Shown here: positions 48,678 through 61,990 of the stretch, piece after piece | Numbering within the stretch: position 1 is the first letter of the stretch | Layout of the letters: each line of letters begins with the position of its first letter | Assembly (NCBI GenBank): GCA_019914995.1 | Contig: CM034130.1 | Location: forward strand, 6,386,001-6,450,000 | Source: Acanthochlamys bracteata | Taxonomy: Eukaryota; Streptophyta; Magnoliopsida; Pandanales; Velloziaceae | Length of the DNA: 64,000 bases | Direction of reading: 5' to 3' | Notes under the pieces: model-generated | Seen by the model: the letters and a program-made list of their open reading frames with translations, nothing else | What the model was told of the DNA's origin: nothing | Databases searched by the model: none | Made by a program: the position numbers and the translations under genes

Positions 48678-51600
48678 TCAATCTGAAGGCAAGTTAGATG
48701 GTGTTGGTGAAGACCTGTCTGACCCACGGACATTATATTTCTTATAAACTTTTTCGCGATTCTCAGACCACCATGTCTCTGCTTGATGCTCCCCAAATCT
48801 TCTCCGACTGGATAAAAATAATTCAGGTTGTTAAGAGTTTTACAAATTTAATGGAAAACAAATAAGTGAAGGGATTTTGATTATACCTGAACCTGACCCT
48901 TCTGAGATCTCGGGTACCATCAAGAAGGCGGACAAGAGTTATATAAACACCTGGTTCATATTGTTCTATCCATTCCGCCTCTACTTGATTGCTGGCTGAA
49001 TTGGTGGGGCTTCTTGACCGGGTGCCATTCTCCTCATTTTGAAGTGGTTCAGGTAACTTGTCTTCCAGCTCTGCTATTCTACTGCTAGATAAAAATGGTT
49101 CTTTATGACTGTCAAGTTCAGCAGTGCTATTACGTTCGTCAGATCCACTAGCACTTGACATCCTTTGATTCTGTAAGGATGCACTCATGTTTCTGACTTC
49201 GCTGGCACCCCTAAAGGTGTTGCTCGGGTGTCCATTGGAGATATTCGACTGGGATACGAAGCCCGGACTTCTTGAACCATTGCTGACATTGCCATATGAA
49301 TGCTGCTCCCAATTTGAGTTAGAATTAGGACGAACATGTGCATCAACACCATTATCATAGATTCCTGGGGGCAGTTTCTCAGCCATATCCTTAAGCTGAA
49401 ATGTCATAGGAAAATTGGATTAAAACATGGTGAGCATCAGGATAATGACAGCATTAAGGCTAACTGTTGCCAAAAGACAGGACACTGAAATAAAGGGAAA
49501 CAAGCACCTGCGCGGTAAGTGATTTAATAACTTCTTTTGCAGCCTTTGACTTTGCAGTTTCCGCTGCAGCAAGTGCAACAGCTTCCTGTGCTTTCTTTAC
49601 AGACTTTTGCAACTCAAGTTCTTGAAGATCACATTGCTTTTTTAGGTTATCAACCTAATTAGAAGTCATACTAACGATAAGCACCAAGAAAGGTGGCAGT
49701 TATCAAAGAAGTTGGCATAAATAGGCATAAATAGCACTTACCTCCATCTGTAACTTTATAACTTCTTGGTTCAGTAATTCATTTGTTTTCTTCAAGCTAT
49801 CTGCTACAGTTTTAGAGAATGAAAGACCTGTCGTTGTGGGAACAGGAGTTGCTGATCTAGGGGGGCTAGCTTTCCGTGAAAATGGTGAAACAGCTCTGGA
49901 GTGATTGACAGAATGAACAGCTGAGGTATTAACAGGCTTAGGGAACACACGTTGATAATCAAACCCACCTGCTAGAGCAATATCTTTCAGATGTAACAAA
50001 GTAGAACCTTGAGGGGCTCTCATCAAGGACACGGTATCAGTTTTCTTCCCTTGTTTAGCCGCCTTCATATCTAAATTTTTAATTAATTCCAGATTACTAG
50101 GTAATGTAACCTTCGATTTTATGTCTGCTTTATCAAACCTTTCTTTACTTTCACCTGAGAGGCGGGCTACAGCATTTTTCTTGGTTGTGATCCCACCAGA
50201 TTCAGATGCTTTGGTAAGTTTAACATAGCATGAATCACATACACGATAAGGTTTTCCTGGATTAGGAGCCATTGCTGCTTTCAAAGCCTTTCTGGAGCTG
50301 CACGAATGGCAGTGAACAAGTCCGCAATTGTAGCAATTGTGCCTCTTTCTGGTAAATCCAAATGCCTGTCTGCATGAGGAGCATTGAGACTGCTCTGCAC
50401 CTGATACCCACTTGTGATTACAAATAGCAGCCATGAAATTTGATCCACAAGCTATACGCTTCACTTGTCTATCCTTCAAGGTTTCCACAAGACTAGGTGT
50501 TTTCCTATCTTCAAGATCTCCATGGCCCAATCTTCCATTGGCTCCCTTTCCCCAAGTGTAAACTTCACAGCGGCTTGTCAAGGCAGCAACATGGTATGTT
50601 CCACAAGCAACCTCCACAACAGAGACACTTGTAAGTTTATCTTCAACCAAACAAGGGAGTTTTCCATCTGAATAGGGGTTACCAAGCTGCCCATATACAG
50701 AACTTCCCATTGTAAAGACCTGACCTGATGTAGTCAAACCAACAGTAATACTATGTCCACAGGCAATCTTGTGAAAATTGTAATCAATCAATGATGGCAC
50801 ACATGTTGGCTTTAATCGTGGATCCTTATCACCATGCCCAAGACGATATTTATCACCATCACCCCATGTGAATAATTTCCCAGATGAAACACTAGCACTA
50901 GATTGTGTTACGATAACCTCTACCACGGCAGCTGTATGCCATACCCCACATGCAACAGCTATTGTTCTTAATCCCATCAAAGATTCTACTTCCTTTGGTT
51001 GTGATACACTTTCTCTGTTCCCATGACCTAGAACACCAAAGGTTCCATCCCCAAAAGTGAATAACTGCCCAGAAGTGGTTATTAAGGCTGTATGCCAAGT
51101 ACCACAGGTTACATAGGCAACTTGAAGTCCATCTAGGGGTCCTGAAACTCTTTTAGGTATCCAGTGGCTGACATCACTGCCATGGCCAAGAAGCCCTGCG
51201 TTGTGCGTACCATCCCCCCAGGTATATAGTTCACCAGCCCCAGAAATAGCACAAGTATGGAACTCCCCACAGGCAACAAATTCAGCATTTGATGCTGATA
51301 ATGACTCCAGAAGATGAGGATGAATAATATCTTTACCAACTCCATGACCAAGGCGTCCTCCGGATTCTTCACCCCATGTGAATATCTCCCCCTGTCTTGT
51401 GACAAGAGCAGCATGCCTGGCTCCACATGCCACTTGCAACACATCCAAAACTATATTAGACTCCAAGGGCCTAGGAATTAGCACATCGGTTCTTGAAGTA
51501 ATAGGACTGACGTTCTTATCGCTTCCTGGCCTTGCAGTATTTTCATAGATGACCTCACCCCAAACATAAACATCACCTAGACCTTCATAGTCATCTTGTC

Positions 51601-54600
51601 CAGAACCGTGACTGGAAGTGCTAGGCTGACTAGACACACTGGCTCTAAAAACATCTGAAGAAGTTCCCTTGGGTTGCATATTCGTTACATCTGATCTCTC
51701 CAAATTCACTGGAATTTCATGTGATGAAACTATAGGCTTTGTATTGTTCTCAGGAGAACTAATGTCAAGTATTGTGCTGATGGAACTATCACTTAAACTG
51801 TTGGATCTCAAATCTTTGCTATCCTGTGAAAAATATTTTTCAAAGAAAAAAAGTGAGAAGGAAAGAATTAATTCAAATGTTGAAACTCACAAATGTATGA
51901 ACATCAAACCCTAGACAATGCGATAGACCAAAATATCTCAACTGATGAAATGGACTTAACTTGTGTCAACAACTATGTAGAGAAGCATACTAGGAAACAT
52001 TTTATACCCAGGATAAATCATAAGAACAATCAAACCGCTCCAAAGACAATGAATAATTTGCTCGGTAATCTGAGGGGCATTTAACAGAATCTTATAAATT
52101 CTGTATACAGCACTTTATACAACCAGACCTGTTTGTAATCCAAGCTTCACAATCTATTAGAAACTAATGCTACTAACCACAGAACACACACATCATGAGA
52201 CCTACCTCTAGATAGAGTGCACCATCATTCCATCCATCAATTTTTGCACGGCCACCTTGACTTGAAGAAGTTAATGCCTTCAGTCCCGCAAACCAAACCT
52301 CAGCTTCAAATTTGTCCTTGCAAATCTGCTAGACAATTTGTACATTCAATGTCTGCAACTTCAAAAATTAAATAAAGTACAATACCATATCTTTGGAATG
52401 AACAATAACTAACCAGATCAAGAGAGCGCTTTCCATCATTGTAGATGAGGGAGAAGGACAAATAATCCTTCTCAGGACGCAATTGGCGTTGGAAGACAGG
52501 CTGACAAGTCAATATGTATAATTATCAGGACAAACACCAAATAGTAAAGCAATAAAGTGTTTCTTCAAATAGAAACAAACACAAAAATGCAGTCTCTCAC
52601 AGTTCTTTGTCCAGGGATTAATTTTGAAACGGATGCTAATTTTAAACTTTTCTCCCCACCACTTGATAGCCAGATCAGTGATGATTCATCCTGAGAAGAA
52701 AGAAATCACAAAATGCTCGATTACCACAAACACTCAGATAAGAAGCCGCCCACCAGGAAGCAGAAGCAAATATTACTTTTGTTTAAACAGTAATACAGGC
52801 TTTATAAAAGTTAGAAAGATAATGTAGTGAGACATGTATCAGATGAATGTGGTTATCTAGCTCTAAAGAGGTAGTAAAAAAGAGAATATTTCCTAACTTG
52901 AGACAAAAGGGATAGGCCATTCTCAAACAGTCAGCAGCCTAAAGGAAAGCAATTGTAATGTGTGACATCAATCTCATTTGTGGATATTTTAACTATGTAT
53001 ACTGAGCCCTGTGATGCCATATGCGTCTCTTGATAGATGTAGTAAATTTAGTGTAAAGAAATGAAAATTTCAGTTTGAATATACAAAACTCCAAGGTAGA
53101 AATTATAATATTCAAATATAGACTTCAAATATTTGATGGTTAGAGTGACATATATTAACAACCAGAACAAGTTTAGCCACTAAGTGTACACTAGCATAAT
53201 CCTTCACAAGGATCCCTTATCATTGAAGCCCAAGCTCAATGATCTTACTTCCAGCTAATCCCAATAGCTAGTTATGATAGGCAAGCATGAAAACAAGCTT
53301 GGGTTCAATTCAACAACCTATCGAGCTTAAACATTCATGATACTTACTCTTAGTAGGAAAAGTGAAATGTATTCGTAGTTCTTACTTATAATTCCTTATA
53401 AGATATTCTTTAGTTTTGATCAAGGTTGTCAAAATCGGAATTTTACGTAATATCATTTCGCTTGCGTAGGAATCATAAAATCAAAATTTTAACTAAGATT
53501 TTAAGATCTTACTAATCGGTAATTTTTTTAAAAATTGCTTAATGCTTTTAAAATTTTAGATAGTACTTATCAAAAGTTGCTGAAATTTCGAAACTTAATT
53601 TTTCTTATATTTCATCTTTTCTAATAAATTAACAATGTTTATATTTGTGGTTCAGATAAAGTATATCATTAATAATTTTTTATATTTTATTTAACTCATT
53701 ATCACAACCTCTTTACAGACTATAATTTTATAAATGTGCACTTATAGTTATACTCATATCTAAAAAACGCAACCCCTTATGTAATCGATCAATTAGGCGA
53801 AAGCAATTATCTTTATTACCTCAAAATAAATAAATAAAAAAAATTCAAAACACCACCGCACATAATAATTTCTTACTCTCATAATAAATCCATCACAGAA
53901 TAAATCAAACACCACCGCACCAGTTACAAACGAATGACGGATCTTCTCTAGCTATTCTAGCTTCGTTCAAAATCCTCAAGAGCTCTTTCGATTCATGAAG
54001 ATTTCTTATATGCTGAAATCATAAGATCGCAAGTAAATCAAAATCTTAAGGATCGGAATCTTATATCAAGTAGGATCGTTTTATTGATTTAAAATCGTAA
54101 ACTCGTAAGGTTTAAGATTTAAATCGATATTTTAACAACCATGGTTTGGATTTGAAATTGCAAATTTCAGAAACTCAACATAGTCCTTAAAATAAAGGGA
54201 GTGGACCAGCACTTAGAGTAGAAAACTGAGGCTTGTGAGTAGAAGGATACACATAGAGGAGATAAGAGTTGGCATTACGTAGAAAATGAGTTAAAAAAAG
54301 GAAACAAATCTGTGCTTCACAAATAACAGGTCCATAAAATGTCATAGGCAATTATAGCAACATTATAAAAAAATAAATTATTGAAAAAAAGGGATGACAG
54401 CAATACTTACATTAGAAAGCCTGAATGGATAAAATTTTGGCTTGCCTTTGCGGCCGTATTTGAGCAATTGAGCACCTTTTTTCAAAGCCACAAGCACCTT
54501 CAGCAACACAAGAAAAATCAAATTTGAGATTTGAATCTATATTTGAATCAAACAGATTTTAGAAAAAGGGGATATGTTTGTGCAGAAAAAAGTCAAAAGT

Positions 54601-55337
54601 ATGCAATTCCTGCCATATCGCAATAAGAAGCAACTAAGCATACAGCTTCTCTTGCTAGAAAATAGGAGTGCAAGATGTGCCTTATTTGGCATCAAAACTT
54701 AAAGGCAGAAGATGGATTAGGTGGCCAAATGATACAGTGCTTTGAAGTCGATTCCTACTTATCTTCCCTAGTTCACTTGACCATGACTTTTTTGAGCAAT
54801 ATTACAAACAATTAAGATTTCCTGAACAAATGAACATAATTAGCAATGCCAATCAAAATCCCGGATGTAATAAGCAATTTGGCAAATTCTCTCCTTTCAA
54901 GAGTATTGAGTATGGCCAGAAAGCTTCATTAAGGTAAACAAACAACCTTCATCCAATCTCATTCTTCTCAAGTACAAACAGTATAGAACCTTTAAGCTCC
55001 ACAACCCCACAAACAAACATCAAAAAGCTCAAGGGATTAAGTTCACTAGATAAACGACTGTTTGGAGGAAGAATTACACGAGATAAAAATGCCTAAATAA
55101 GTAATATATCACAAAATCGTGATATTACCACCGCCTGAACCAAAAGAACTTCTAAACTCCAAAAAGCCTCCTTAGACTACCATTTCACAAGCTCACTAGC
55201 TCAATTCCACTACAGCGTCTACACTATTTCTCTAAACATGACAGAAACAAAAACAACGAGGAATAAGTAGATAACCCCTAGAAAAGACAAAGAACCACCT
55301 TATCAATGTCGCGGGCTTGATCAACGAGATCTGCCAT
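48678..55337 (-). CDS. PRAF-type protein: PH, RCC1 repeats, FYVE zinc finger, BRX domain
   Basis: Complete, intact gene of the plant PRAF family (phosphoinositide-binding RCC1-like proteins linked to membrane trafficking and polarity). Exons, all with GT/AG: 55299-55337, 54411-54497, 52601-52690, 52414-52500, 52206-52325, 49742-51823, 49508-49654, 48887-49395, 48678-48807. They total 3291 nt, 1096 codons plus stop. Domains by residue: PH about 14-130 ([48 protein letters not shown]); seven-bladed RCC1 region about 222-611 (repeats such as [25 protein letters not shown]). FYVE about 613-680 ([26 protein letters not shown]). Ser/Pro-rich linker, then a coiled coil about 820-895 ([19 protein letters not shown]). 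BRX about 1020-1075 ([39 protein letters not shown]). Length agrees with the family's roughly 1100 residues. The first intron donor (GTGGTT) is weak. Confidence 0.97.
53421..54143. mobile_element. TIR element in PRAF intron 2, 723 bp
   Basis: The left end CAAGGTTGTCAAAATCGG pairs with the reverse complement of the right end, CATGGTTGTTAAAATATCG. Flanking GTTTTGAT (53413-53420) and GTTTGGAT (54144-54151) form an 8-bp target duplication with one mismatch, suggesting hAT or Mutator-like ancestry. The interior is rich in AAATCGTAA / GATCTTA words. No ORF. Ends resemble the 29260 and 10544 elements. Confidence 0.7.
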
Positions 55338-55800
55338 TCCATGTGTCCTCTCTCCCCCGCACCATTGATCGCTCCTTCCGAAGAATCATAGATAGTTGTT
55401 CCTCCAAAGCTTCTGCTGCTGCTGCTGATCGGCGCCGCGGCCACGGATCTCTTCACCGCTCTCTCTCATCAATCTCCCTCCACCCTCTCTATAAGAAAAT
55501 CCCTCTAAACTCAATCGATCGAAATAGAAGGAAAGAAACGAAAGAGAGGAAAATGAAGTGAAGAGAATGGTATTTACCGAGGGGAGGAAGAAGAAGAAGG
55601 ATTGGTCCGGTCACCACCCGGCAACGGAGGAGAGAGAGAGAGAGAGAGAACTTGAAGCAGAAGCTTAGTTTTGTTGAAGAAGGAGAGCGGTGATTAGACC
55701 GGGGAGGAGACCGGGAAACTGATCGGAGAAACGAATTTAAGTCGGGAAGGGGCGTCCGTGAACAAACAGAAGAACTGGTCGTGTGAAGAGTCAAGGAGAA
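55338..55800 (-). promoter_or_regulatory. 5' leader and promoter region of the PRAF gene
   Basis: On the minus strand: a CT microsatellite ((AG)n on plus at about 55630-55649), then CCCCTCGGTAAATACC (about 55583-55568). The latter could be the donor of a leader intron. Then a CT-rich stretch, a GC-rich AGCAGCAGCAGCAGAAGC run, and the ATG. Two out-of-frame upstream ATGs lie just before the start (55342 and about 55365). Structure inferred from signals only. Confidence 0.45.
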
Positions 55801-56360
55801 TAAAGGTTGTAAAAAGAAAAAATAAAAATTTAAAGACAAGAAGTTCGCTTCTACTGGCCACAGAGCAGAAAAGTAAAAGAAGAGGAAGAGGGCACTTTTG
55901 CAATCTGTAGCTATTAAAAAGAGTAATTGTAAGTTAGGTCTATATAATTTGTATTTGGCGGATTAAGCTTTTTCTACTGGAAAGGTTAATTGCAGCAGCC
56001 AAATATAAGCTGCTTCCTATTGTAAAGATGATTTTCATTTTCTGTCGAAGATATGTAAAGACTTAGTCAGTGGCTGGCTTAAACACTTTCGAGATGACGG
56101 CTTAAACACTTATTTAAATTACCCAAAATCACATTAGTGCAAGTATTATGACTACTAGTTTTTATTTAAAAATTATATTTTTAATAAATATTTATTTATA
56201 ATATTTTAAAAGTTTTTAGTTTAAAAACAAATAAATTATATATATATTTTATTTTTTTTGAAACCTAAAAAATAAATTTATCTAAAAACTTATTATTATG
56301 TAATTATAAATGACCTCTAAATAAATTAAAAAGAAAAACCCAATTAATTCACATTTATAA
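55801..56360. other. Intergenic DNA, no gene recognised
   Basis: AT-rich upstream flank of the PRAF gene. Confidence 0.4.
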
Positions 56361-56362
56361 GA

Positions 56363-56520
56363 GGTCGTTTGAAAGTGCTTATAAAATAGAGTTTTTTTAA
56401 AATAAAAAATATTTTTATTTTTTAAAAAATAAATTCTATTTTAAATAAATTTTTTAAATATTTATAAAATATATATTAAAAAATAAAAATTGAAAAATTG
56501 TTTATAAAGAACGCTCAACC
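56363..56520. repeat. Left-arm copy of the AT-rich foldback repeat
   Basis: Begins GTTTGAAAGTGCTTATAAAA, then AGAGTTTTTTTAAAATAAAA and AATAAATTCTATTTT. It ends in ATATTAAAAAATAAAAATTG before ACCAAACCGGG. Confidence 0.55.
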
Positions 56521-56593
56521 AAACCGGGCTTTATACTATCTCACATTTATGTTTTTCTACTTTTAATATCAAACCTTTATAACGAGTCTCTGG

Positions 56594-56795
56594 AGGTGTG
56601 GAGTGACTAGTTGCTACAAATCGGTACTTGAGTGCGTTTGAAATTGCTTATGAAATAGAGCTTTTTTGAAATGAAAGTTATTTTTATTTTCTTTCCGAGG
56701 TGTGGAGTGACTAGTTGCTACAAATCGGTTTGCGTTTGAAATTAACTTTAAAATAGAGCTTTTTTGAAATGAAAGTTATTTTTATTTTTTTTGGA
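56594..56795. repeat. 104-bp tandem duplication covering the edge of a foldback-repeat copy
   Basis: Unit 1 56594-56697 and unit 2 from 56698 both read AGGTGTGGAGTGACTAGTTG, CTACAAATCGGT, then GCGTTTGAAATT and AATAGAGCTTTTTTGAAATG. Unit 2 has a few small deletions and substitutions. The duplication spans host flank plus the repeat's left end. Confidence 0.85.
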
Positions 56796-56985
56796 AAAGA
56801 AATTTTATTTTTTTATTTCTAAAAATGTAATAAAAATATATAATAAAAACATTTTATTACGTAAAATTTTTCTACACTATCTAAATTTTTAAATAAATTT
56901 TTAAATACTAATAAAATATGTATTAAAAACAAAAAATTGAAAAAATTGAAAAATAATTTTTCAAATGAAATGCCAAACGCATCCA
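56735..56985. repeat. Left-arm copy of the AT-rich foldback repeat
   Basis: AGAGCTTTTTTGAAATGAAA, AATATATAATAAAAACATTT and TTTTTCTACACTATCTAAAT in the same order as the 24127 left arm, ending GCCAAACGCATCC. Confidence 0.55.
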
Positions 56986-56989
56986 ATCA

Positions 56990-59069
56990 TTTAGACGTGA
57001 TTTCCCAACTATTAACACGTTTTCTATTGATCATGACATCTAACAAAATGATCATAAGTTATTTGATGAATTTATAATTAATTAATTTAATGAATTTCAT
57101 AAATTATTATTAAATAACTGCTATTGCTCTTTGCCAGTTCATTATTCGCCCTATGTAATTTTATTATATTTTCTACATCATGAGGCAATAACATTTCGAA
57201 AAGTTTAAAGATATGTTAAAGTAATATGATCTCTATGATGTCTATAAGTTCAGCATGGTATTTAAAAGATTAATTTAAATATGCAGTTGAATTCTACCGT
57301 TCATATAATCTTAAAAAAATTATTGTAAAAGTTTGTTTGATTTCTTTCAAAAGTTTTTTGTTTCAGCTATGCCAAGCATGACTCCAGCGAATTGCAACAA
57401 GCAACTATATTAAGAATCATTTAGGATTGCTTAAAACTTAAGTTTTTTTATTAACAGAAATTTTTTGTAAATTTTGAAAAATAAAATTAACTTTATATAT
57501 ATTATCTATTCTTTTTTTAAAAAATAAAATTTACAATACTACACAAAAAATTGAAAAATAAAAAATGATATGAATAAGCCACCATAAGCTGTACCAAAAA
57601 AACCCTCACGAATTCCATCCATCCAAAAGAGCAAAAGTCATACATACGACCAAATCTAAAAAGTCATATATGAACTATTCCCGGATGTCTTCTAGAAGTT
57701 TATAATTTGTAAGATTCTAGAGCTTTAGGGTTGCATTAAGGTCAAGGCTTCTAAATATTTTATTATCAAGTTCGTTCTTTCCAAAATTTTGTCTAGGAGT
57801 TTAATTCACACTTATTTCACCCAATTCTAATTGCCTCCTCTCATCATAATAATGATAAGAGTCCAAGAAACCAACTTACTAATTTAAGAATAACGGAGTC
57901 TGAACCTGCAAATTTCTTCATACAGTGCGTCAAAATACGTGAACGATATTATTACTAGTGGACCAAATTGAAAAAGACGCTAAAAACGGTTTTGCGATCC
58001 GAAAACGACCAACTAAAATTTTCTCTTTAATTTCTAAACTGCCAGCTGGACTTGTTGTCGCCTGAGTAATCTCTTTAATGACGCGGCACAATTTCATTGG
58101 CAGATTCTAGAACATGGTGTGGGCCAAAGTAATTACTCCTCGATTTCCGCGCTTTGTACTTTTGCAGATATCACGCTAGCCAATACAAAGTAGAACACAT
58201 CTTTGAAGTGTTGCTGTTTCATGTTTCAAGTCCTGTAGCTAACCTTAGAGTCTGCAAAAACAGGTAAAGACGTTTGAATTTTGTTAGACTACAAATAATT
58301 ACGTTTAAATTACAGAAAATTCTTATATTAATTAACTAAACATAAAACCAAATGATGGCTTTTGTTTAAAAGTATAAAATAAAAGAACGGTGTCTGTTAA
58401 TGGTCAGAATAGAAGTTTTTGTGTGGTAGGTAAAGTTCCAAGGCTTCCTTTCGTTACTATTAGAATTAATTTTCTTTTCTAGCATTACGAATCATGTGAG
58501 AGAACTGAATTTTTCTGAATAATGCGTCGCTGTAATTGAACGACATATAAAAATTAAAATAATAAAGAACATTATTAGACAGACACATGGTCGGTGATCC
58601 GATAACATGTAATTAGGTACGACCGTAAGCCATGTCAATTATACATCATACCTCTTTCATACTTGCAAGAAAAAGTCGTCAATTTTTAATTTCAAATAAA
58701 AATGAACAAAAAAAAAAATTGAAGAAAAAAGATGGACATTGTAGTAATAATTACACCCATTTCATTAACGAAGCCCAACGCCCACACATTGGGCCCATCG
58801 TAATAATGCAGTAGCACAACAGACCGAGAGAAATTATGAGGTGCGCGGTGTATACTTGTGAATTTTACATCATCGGTAAAACATGAGACTTGGAAATATA
58901 TCATTTAAAGATACTCAAAAAAGTCAAAAGCATAGTGGATGCAATATACCGGTAGAGAAAGTGAACATTTATGATTTCAGAACTTATATTACTGGAGAAT
59001 TCAACAGAAAACGTGAGATGAACTAGGCGATCAAGCACGATCAGCACCACTGCATTACAAGAGAGATTT
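56990..59069. other. Intergenic DNA, no gene recognised
   Basis: AT-rich without recognisable coding sequence, tRNA or element ends. Confidence 0.45.
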
Positions 59070-59190
59070 TTGGAAATGTTTTTAGAAAATATTTTTTTAT
59101 AACGAAAAATATTTTTATTTTATTTTAACAAAATAAACTATAATTTTTTAACTTAATAATAATAATAAAATTTTATTATGTAAAACTTTT
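59070..59190. repeat. Truncated copy of the AT-rich foldback repeat
   Basis: Shows AGAAAATATTTTTTTATAAC and AATAAAATTTTATTATGTAA tracts, then ends abruptly at CTATATTGACAG. Confidence 0.35.
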
Positions 59191-59469
59191 CTATATTGAC
59201 AGATCATGATGACTTGATCTATAGATAATATAGAAAATTTATGCAAATATTCGTAGCCAACAAAGAAAGAAAAAATTGCACAAAACCAGACAAGCCGTTT
59301 TCTATAGATTGATAATTCAATTCGAGCCATTGAAGATCACTCGCTTTTTCTTCATACAGATTTAATACTGAAGAAGAGATTGCAGAATATATATGATAGC
59401 ATTTCAGAAAAACAAATAATATATAAATATATAAAATTGTACTATAGACCAGAAAGTATTGTGGACATG

Positions 59470-60095
59470 ATACATAGAGCTTTATTAAGTTTATTTATTG
59501 TAGTTTAGTGATCCTCTCTACATTGTATTGTTATAAGATTATTCATTCTTGTGAGAGTGATTAGTGATTTATAATTTGTAATTGAGTGATTACAACCTTA
59601 TATTCATTGAAAGAGTTGTAATTGCAATATTGTATATACAAACGGTGAGTTCTCTAGTAAGACAACCTACAAATAGGTTGTTTGGTTTGTGCACAAGGTC
59701 TCTGCTAAGGTATATATGGTTCCTGCCCAAACGACTTGATTAAATCTACGAAATTGTGGAGAGATCTCTTCATGAGGAAAAGCCAAAAGTGTTTGACGAG
59801 ATATCGAGTCTCAGAATTGTAACTATGGGTAACACTAGTTGAAATCCGTTATAGACTTACGAGGGCTCGTGGCCATACACAACACGGTTAATGAACCACC
59901 TAAAAATGCATATGCAATTACGGTGTTATTATTTTGCATTATTTACTATTTTAACATTTTTATGTCCAGAGGACAGTGTCACGATATTTTACTAGATTCG
60001 AACTGAATTTTAATAGAACTTTATTTTAAGTTTTAATTTGCCAAAACTCCATTCATTCCTTCCCTCAACCGTTTGAGTTGTTTCCTTAAGATTTT
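59470..60095 (+). repeat. Probable LTR fragment of a long-LTR copia element
   Basis: Ends with CCATTCATTCCTTCCCTCA then GTTTGAGTTGTTTCC, resembling the pre-terminal CACCCCTCCCCTCTTGAGTT of the other long LTRs. Upstream has the spaced GTGATTACAACC, AAAGAGTTGTAATTG and GGTTTGTGCACAAGGTC tracts usual in such LTRs. Left end not found. Confidence 0.4.
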
Positions 60096-60134
60096 CATAA
60101 TAGCTTATACTTAGGAGTATTGAATGTTAGGTAT

Positions 60135-61990
60135 GCTACAAGAAATTTTAAGAAATCATATAAGGACAAGAAAAAACATGGTCGCTATAAAAGAAACTAA
60201 TAGCTATTTTGATTAGCAAGTAAAAAATCAATGTCCTAGTGGTGTCATTAAAAGGTGGTCGTGGATATATATAAAAACAAAAATGACATTTGGCAGTTAC
60301 AAATAAAATATTCGTAAGTAGAAATATTTGGTCGCCAATAAGATTACTAACGACTAAGTCAATTTAGTCATTTATGATGAAGTAAAAGCAACCAAAATTA
60401 ACTTATCGCTGATTAGTCAATAGCATCCAATAGGGTTTAGTTTAGATTGAACTCTACAATATTACAACCCGATAAGGTCAAGAGAGGATCAAGAATGAGA
60501 ACTCTGATTGAACTGTGCTAACCATCACGTCAACTAGTTTGCTTGTTGAACATGTACATATTTTTCTTAGTGAATCTGAATGCTCTTTGTTTTTTTTTTA
60601 TTCTTTCATTTGTTGTTTATGATTCTGGTCATGATTTCTCTTATATCTTTATATGTCTCGTTGGATTCTATCCATTTGAATCTCCTCTCTAACGGGCTGG
60701 AATTTACTCTCCTAATAGGTTAGATTAGTGGATGGAAAAAAGTTTCATATGTTGAAAACGTTCCTTAACAATTCATTCTATAGAAGCACAAGCAGAACGA
60801 ATCATTAACAGAACAATCGACAAAAGCAACAAAAATCAGCCAAAAGAACTGCACATATTATCGTTTTGTTTTATTAGAACCATTAGCAAACACCTATAAG
60901 AGTATACAAAGCCTACTTAGATCATCTCAAAGAAGCAACCTACATTTTTTTTTCCAAATTGTGCAGTGCTTGAAGAAGATTTCTTGAGTGAAATTGATAT
61001 ATCTTTCACCATTGAGTTAATCGAAAAGCAATAATACAAAATAATAACACAAAATAATTTACATAAAATAATAATATAAAAAAAATCCAGCCCGAAAATC
61101 AAACTAAGTTGATAAGCTAGCAAACAAGAAAATTACATTCACAAACTAGCACGCCTCTAATCCCTAACTAAAAAATTTTATATCAAATTTGTTATTTTTT
61201 ATATCAGACTTTCATCTAACTATAACAAATTTTAAAAAATTAAACAAAATTACAAAACAAGAGAATTCTTTAACACCTGTGTTTCCCACTGTCCATTAAC
61301 GTATATCAGCTTAGAAGATAGATTAGCCTCACTTACTACAAAGAACGTCTATATGCAGCAGTGCGATGGACAGACATGCAGAGCTGCAAAGGGCCAAGGA
61401 CTCCAAATCTGCAGCGTGGAGTGGCTAATTTCGGCAACCTAGAGGCAATAAATCTGCACGGGGACCAGCATATAGAGATGCGTCGAGCTAAGATCTAATG
61501 CTTTATAGAATAGAGCGGCAGATTTTAGCTTCGGAGAGGAATAGCGGCAATAAAATTTCAGCCTTTGAGAGGTGGAGCAGCAACGAACTCGAGCGATGGA
61601 TAAAAACTGAACCAAAAAAACCATCACATTCGAACTCGATTTAATTTGTTTTACCGATGAAATAATAATCTGACGGTACATTTATCGACTGATAGAAAGA
61701 GTAGTCGGTAAAGTTACTAACCGACACAAGTAGTAGTCGATAAATGATATACTTACGACCACCTAAAGTCAGTCGGCAAAAAAATTAGCTTTCGTACTGT
61801 AGACGAGTGGTGGACGTAATTCAATTTTTATAATTTACAGACTAATTTTTAGTCAGTCGCTAAATTGTACAAGTACCGATTGAATCTTTGTAAGAGTCGC
61901 TAGTTTACCAATTTACCTACTAGTTTTGTTACTAGTCGGCAGTTTCAAAAAATTTAACGACTAGGTTTTTCAATCGAAAAGTTACCAAAT
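60135..61990. mobile_element. Possible non-autonomous CACTA-like element
   Basis: TGCTACAAGAAATTTTAAG at 60133 resembles a CACTACAAGAAA terminus. Many short sub-terminal words (AGTCGGTAA, ACGACTAAGT, GGTCGC) recur in both orientations at 60200-60400 and 61670-61990. No matching right terminus and no transposase found. Confidence 0.28.

Noticed and set aside
50465-51914. Several 63-103 codon frames inside the PRAF gene
   Set aside because: Shadows of the 2082-nt coding exon on other frames or the opposite strand.
55489-55903. 116- and 69-codon minus frames upstream of the PRAF start
   Set aside because: Phe/Leu/Ser-rich translation of the CT-rich leader; no domain and no link to the PRAF coding frame.
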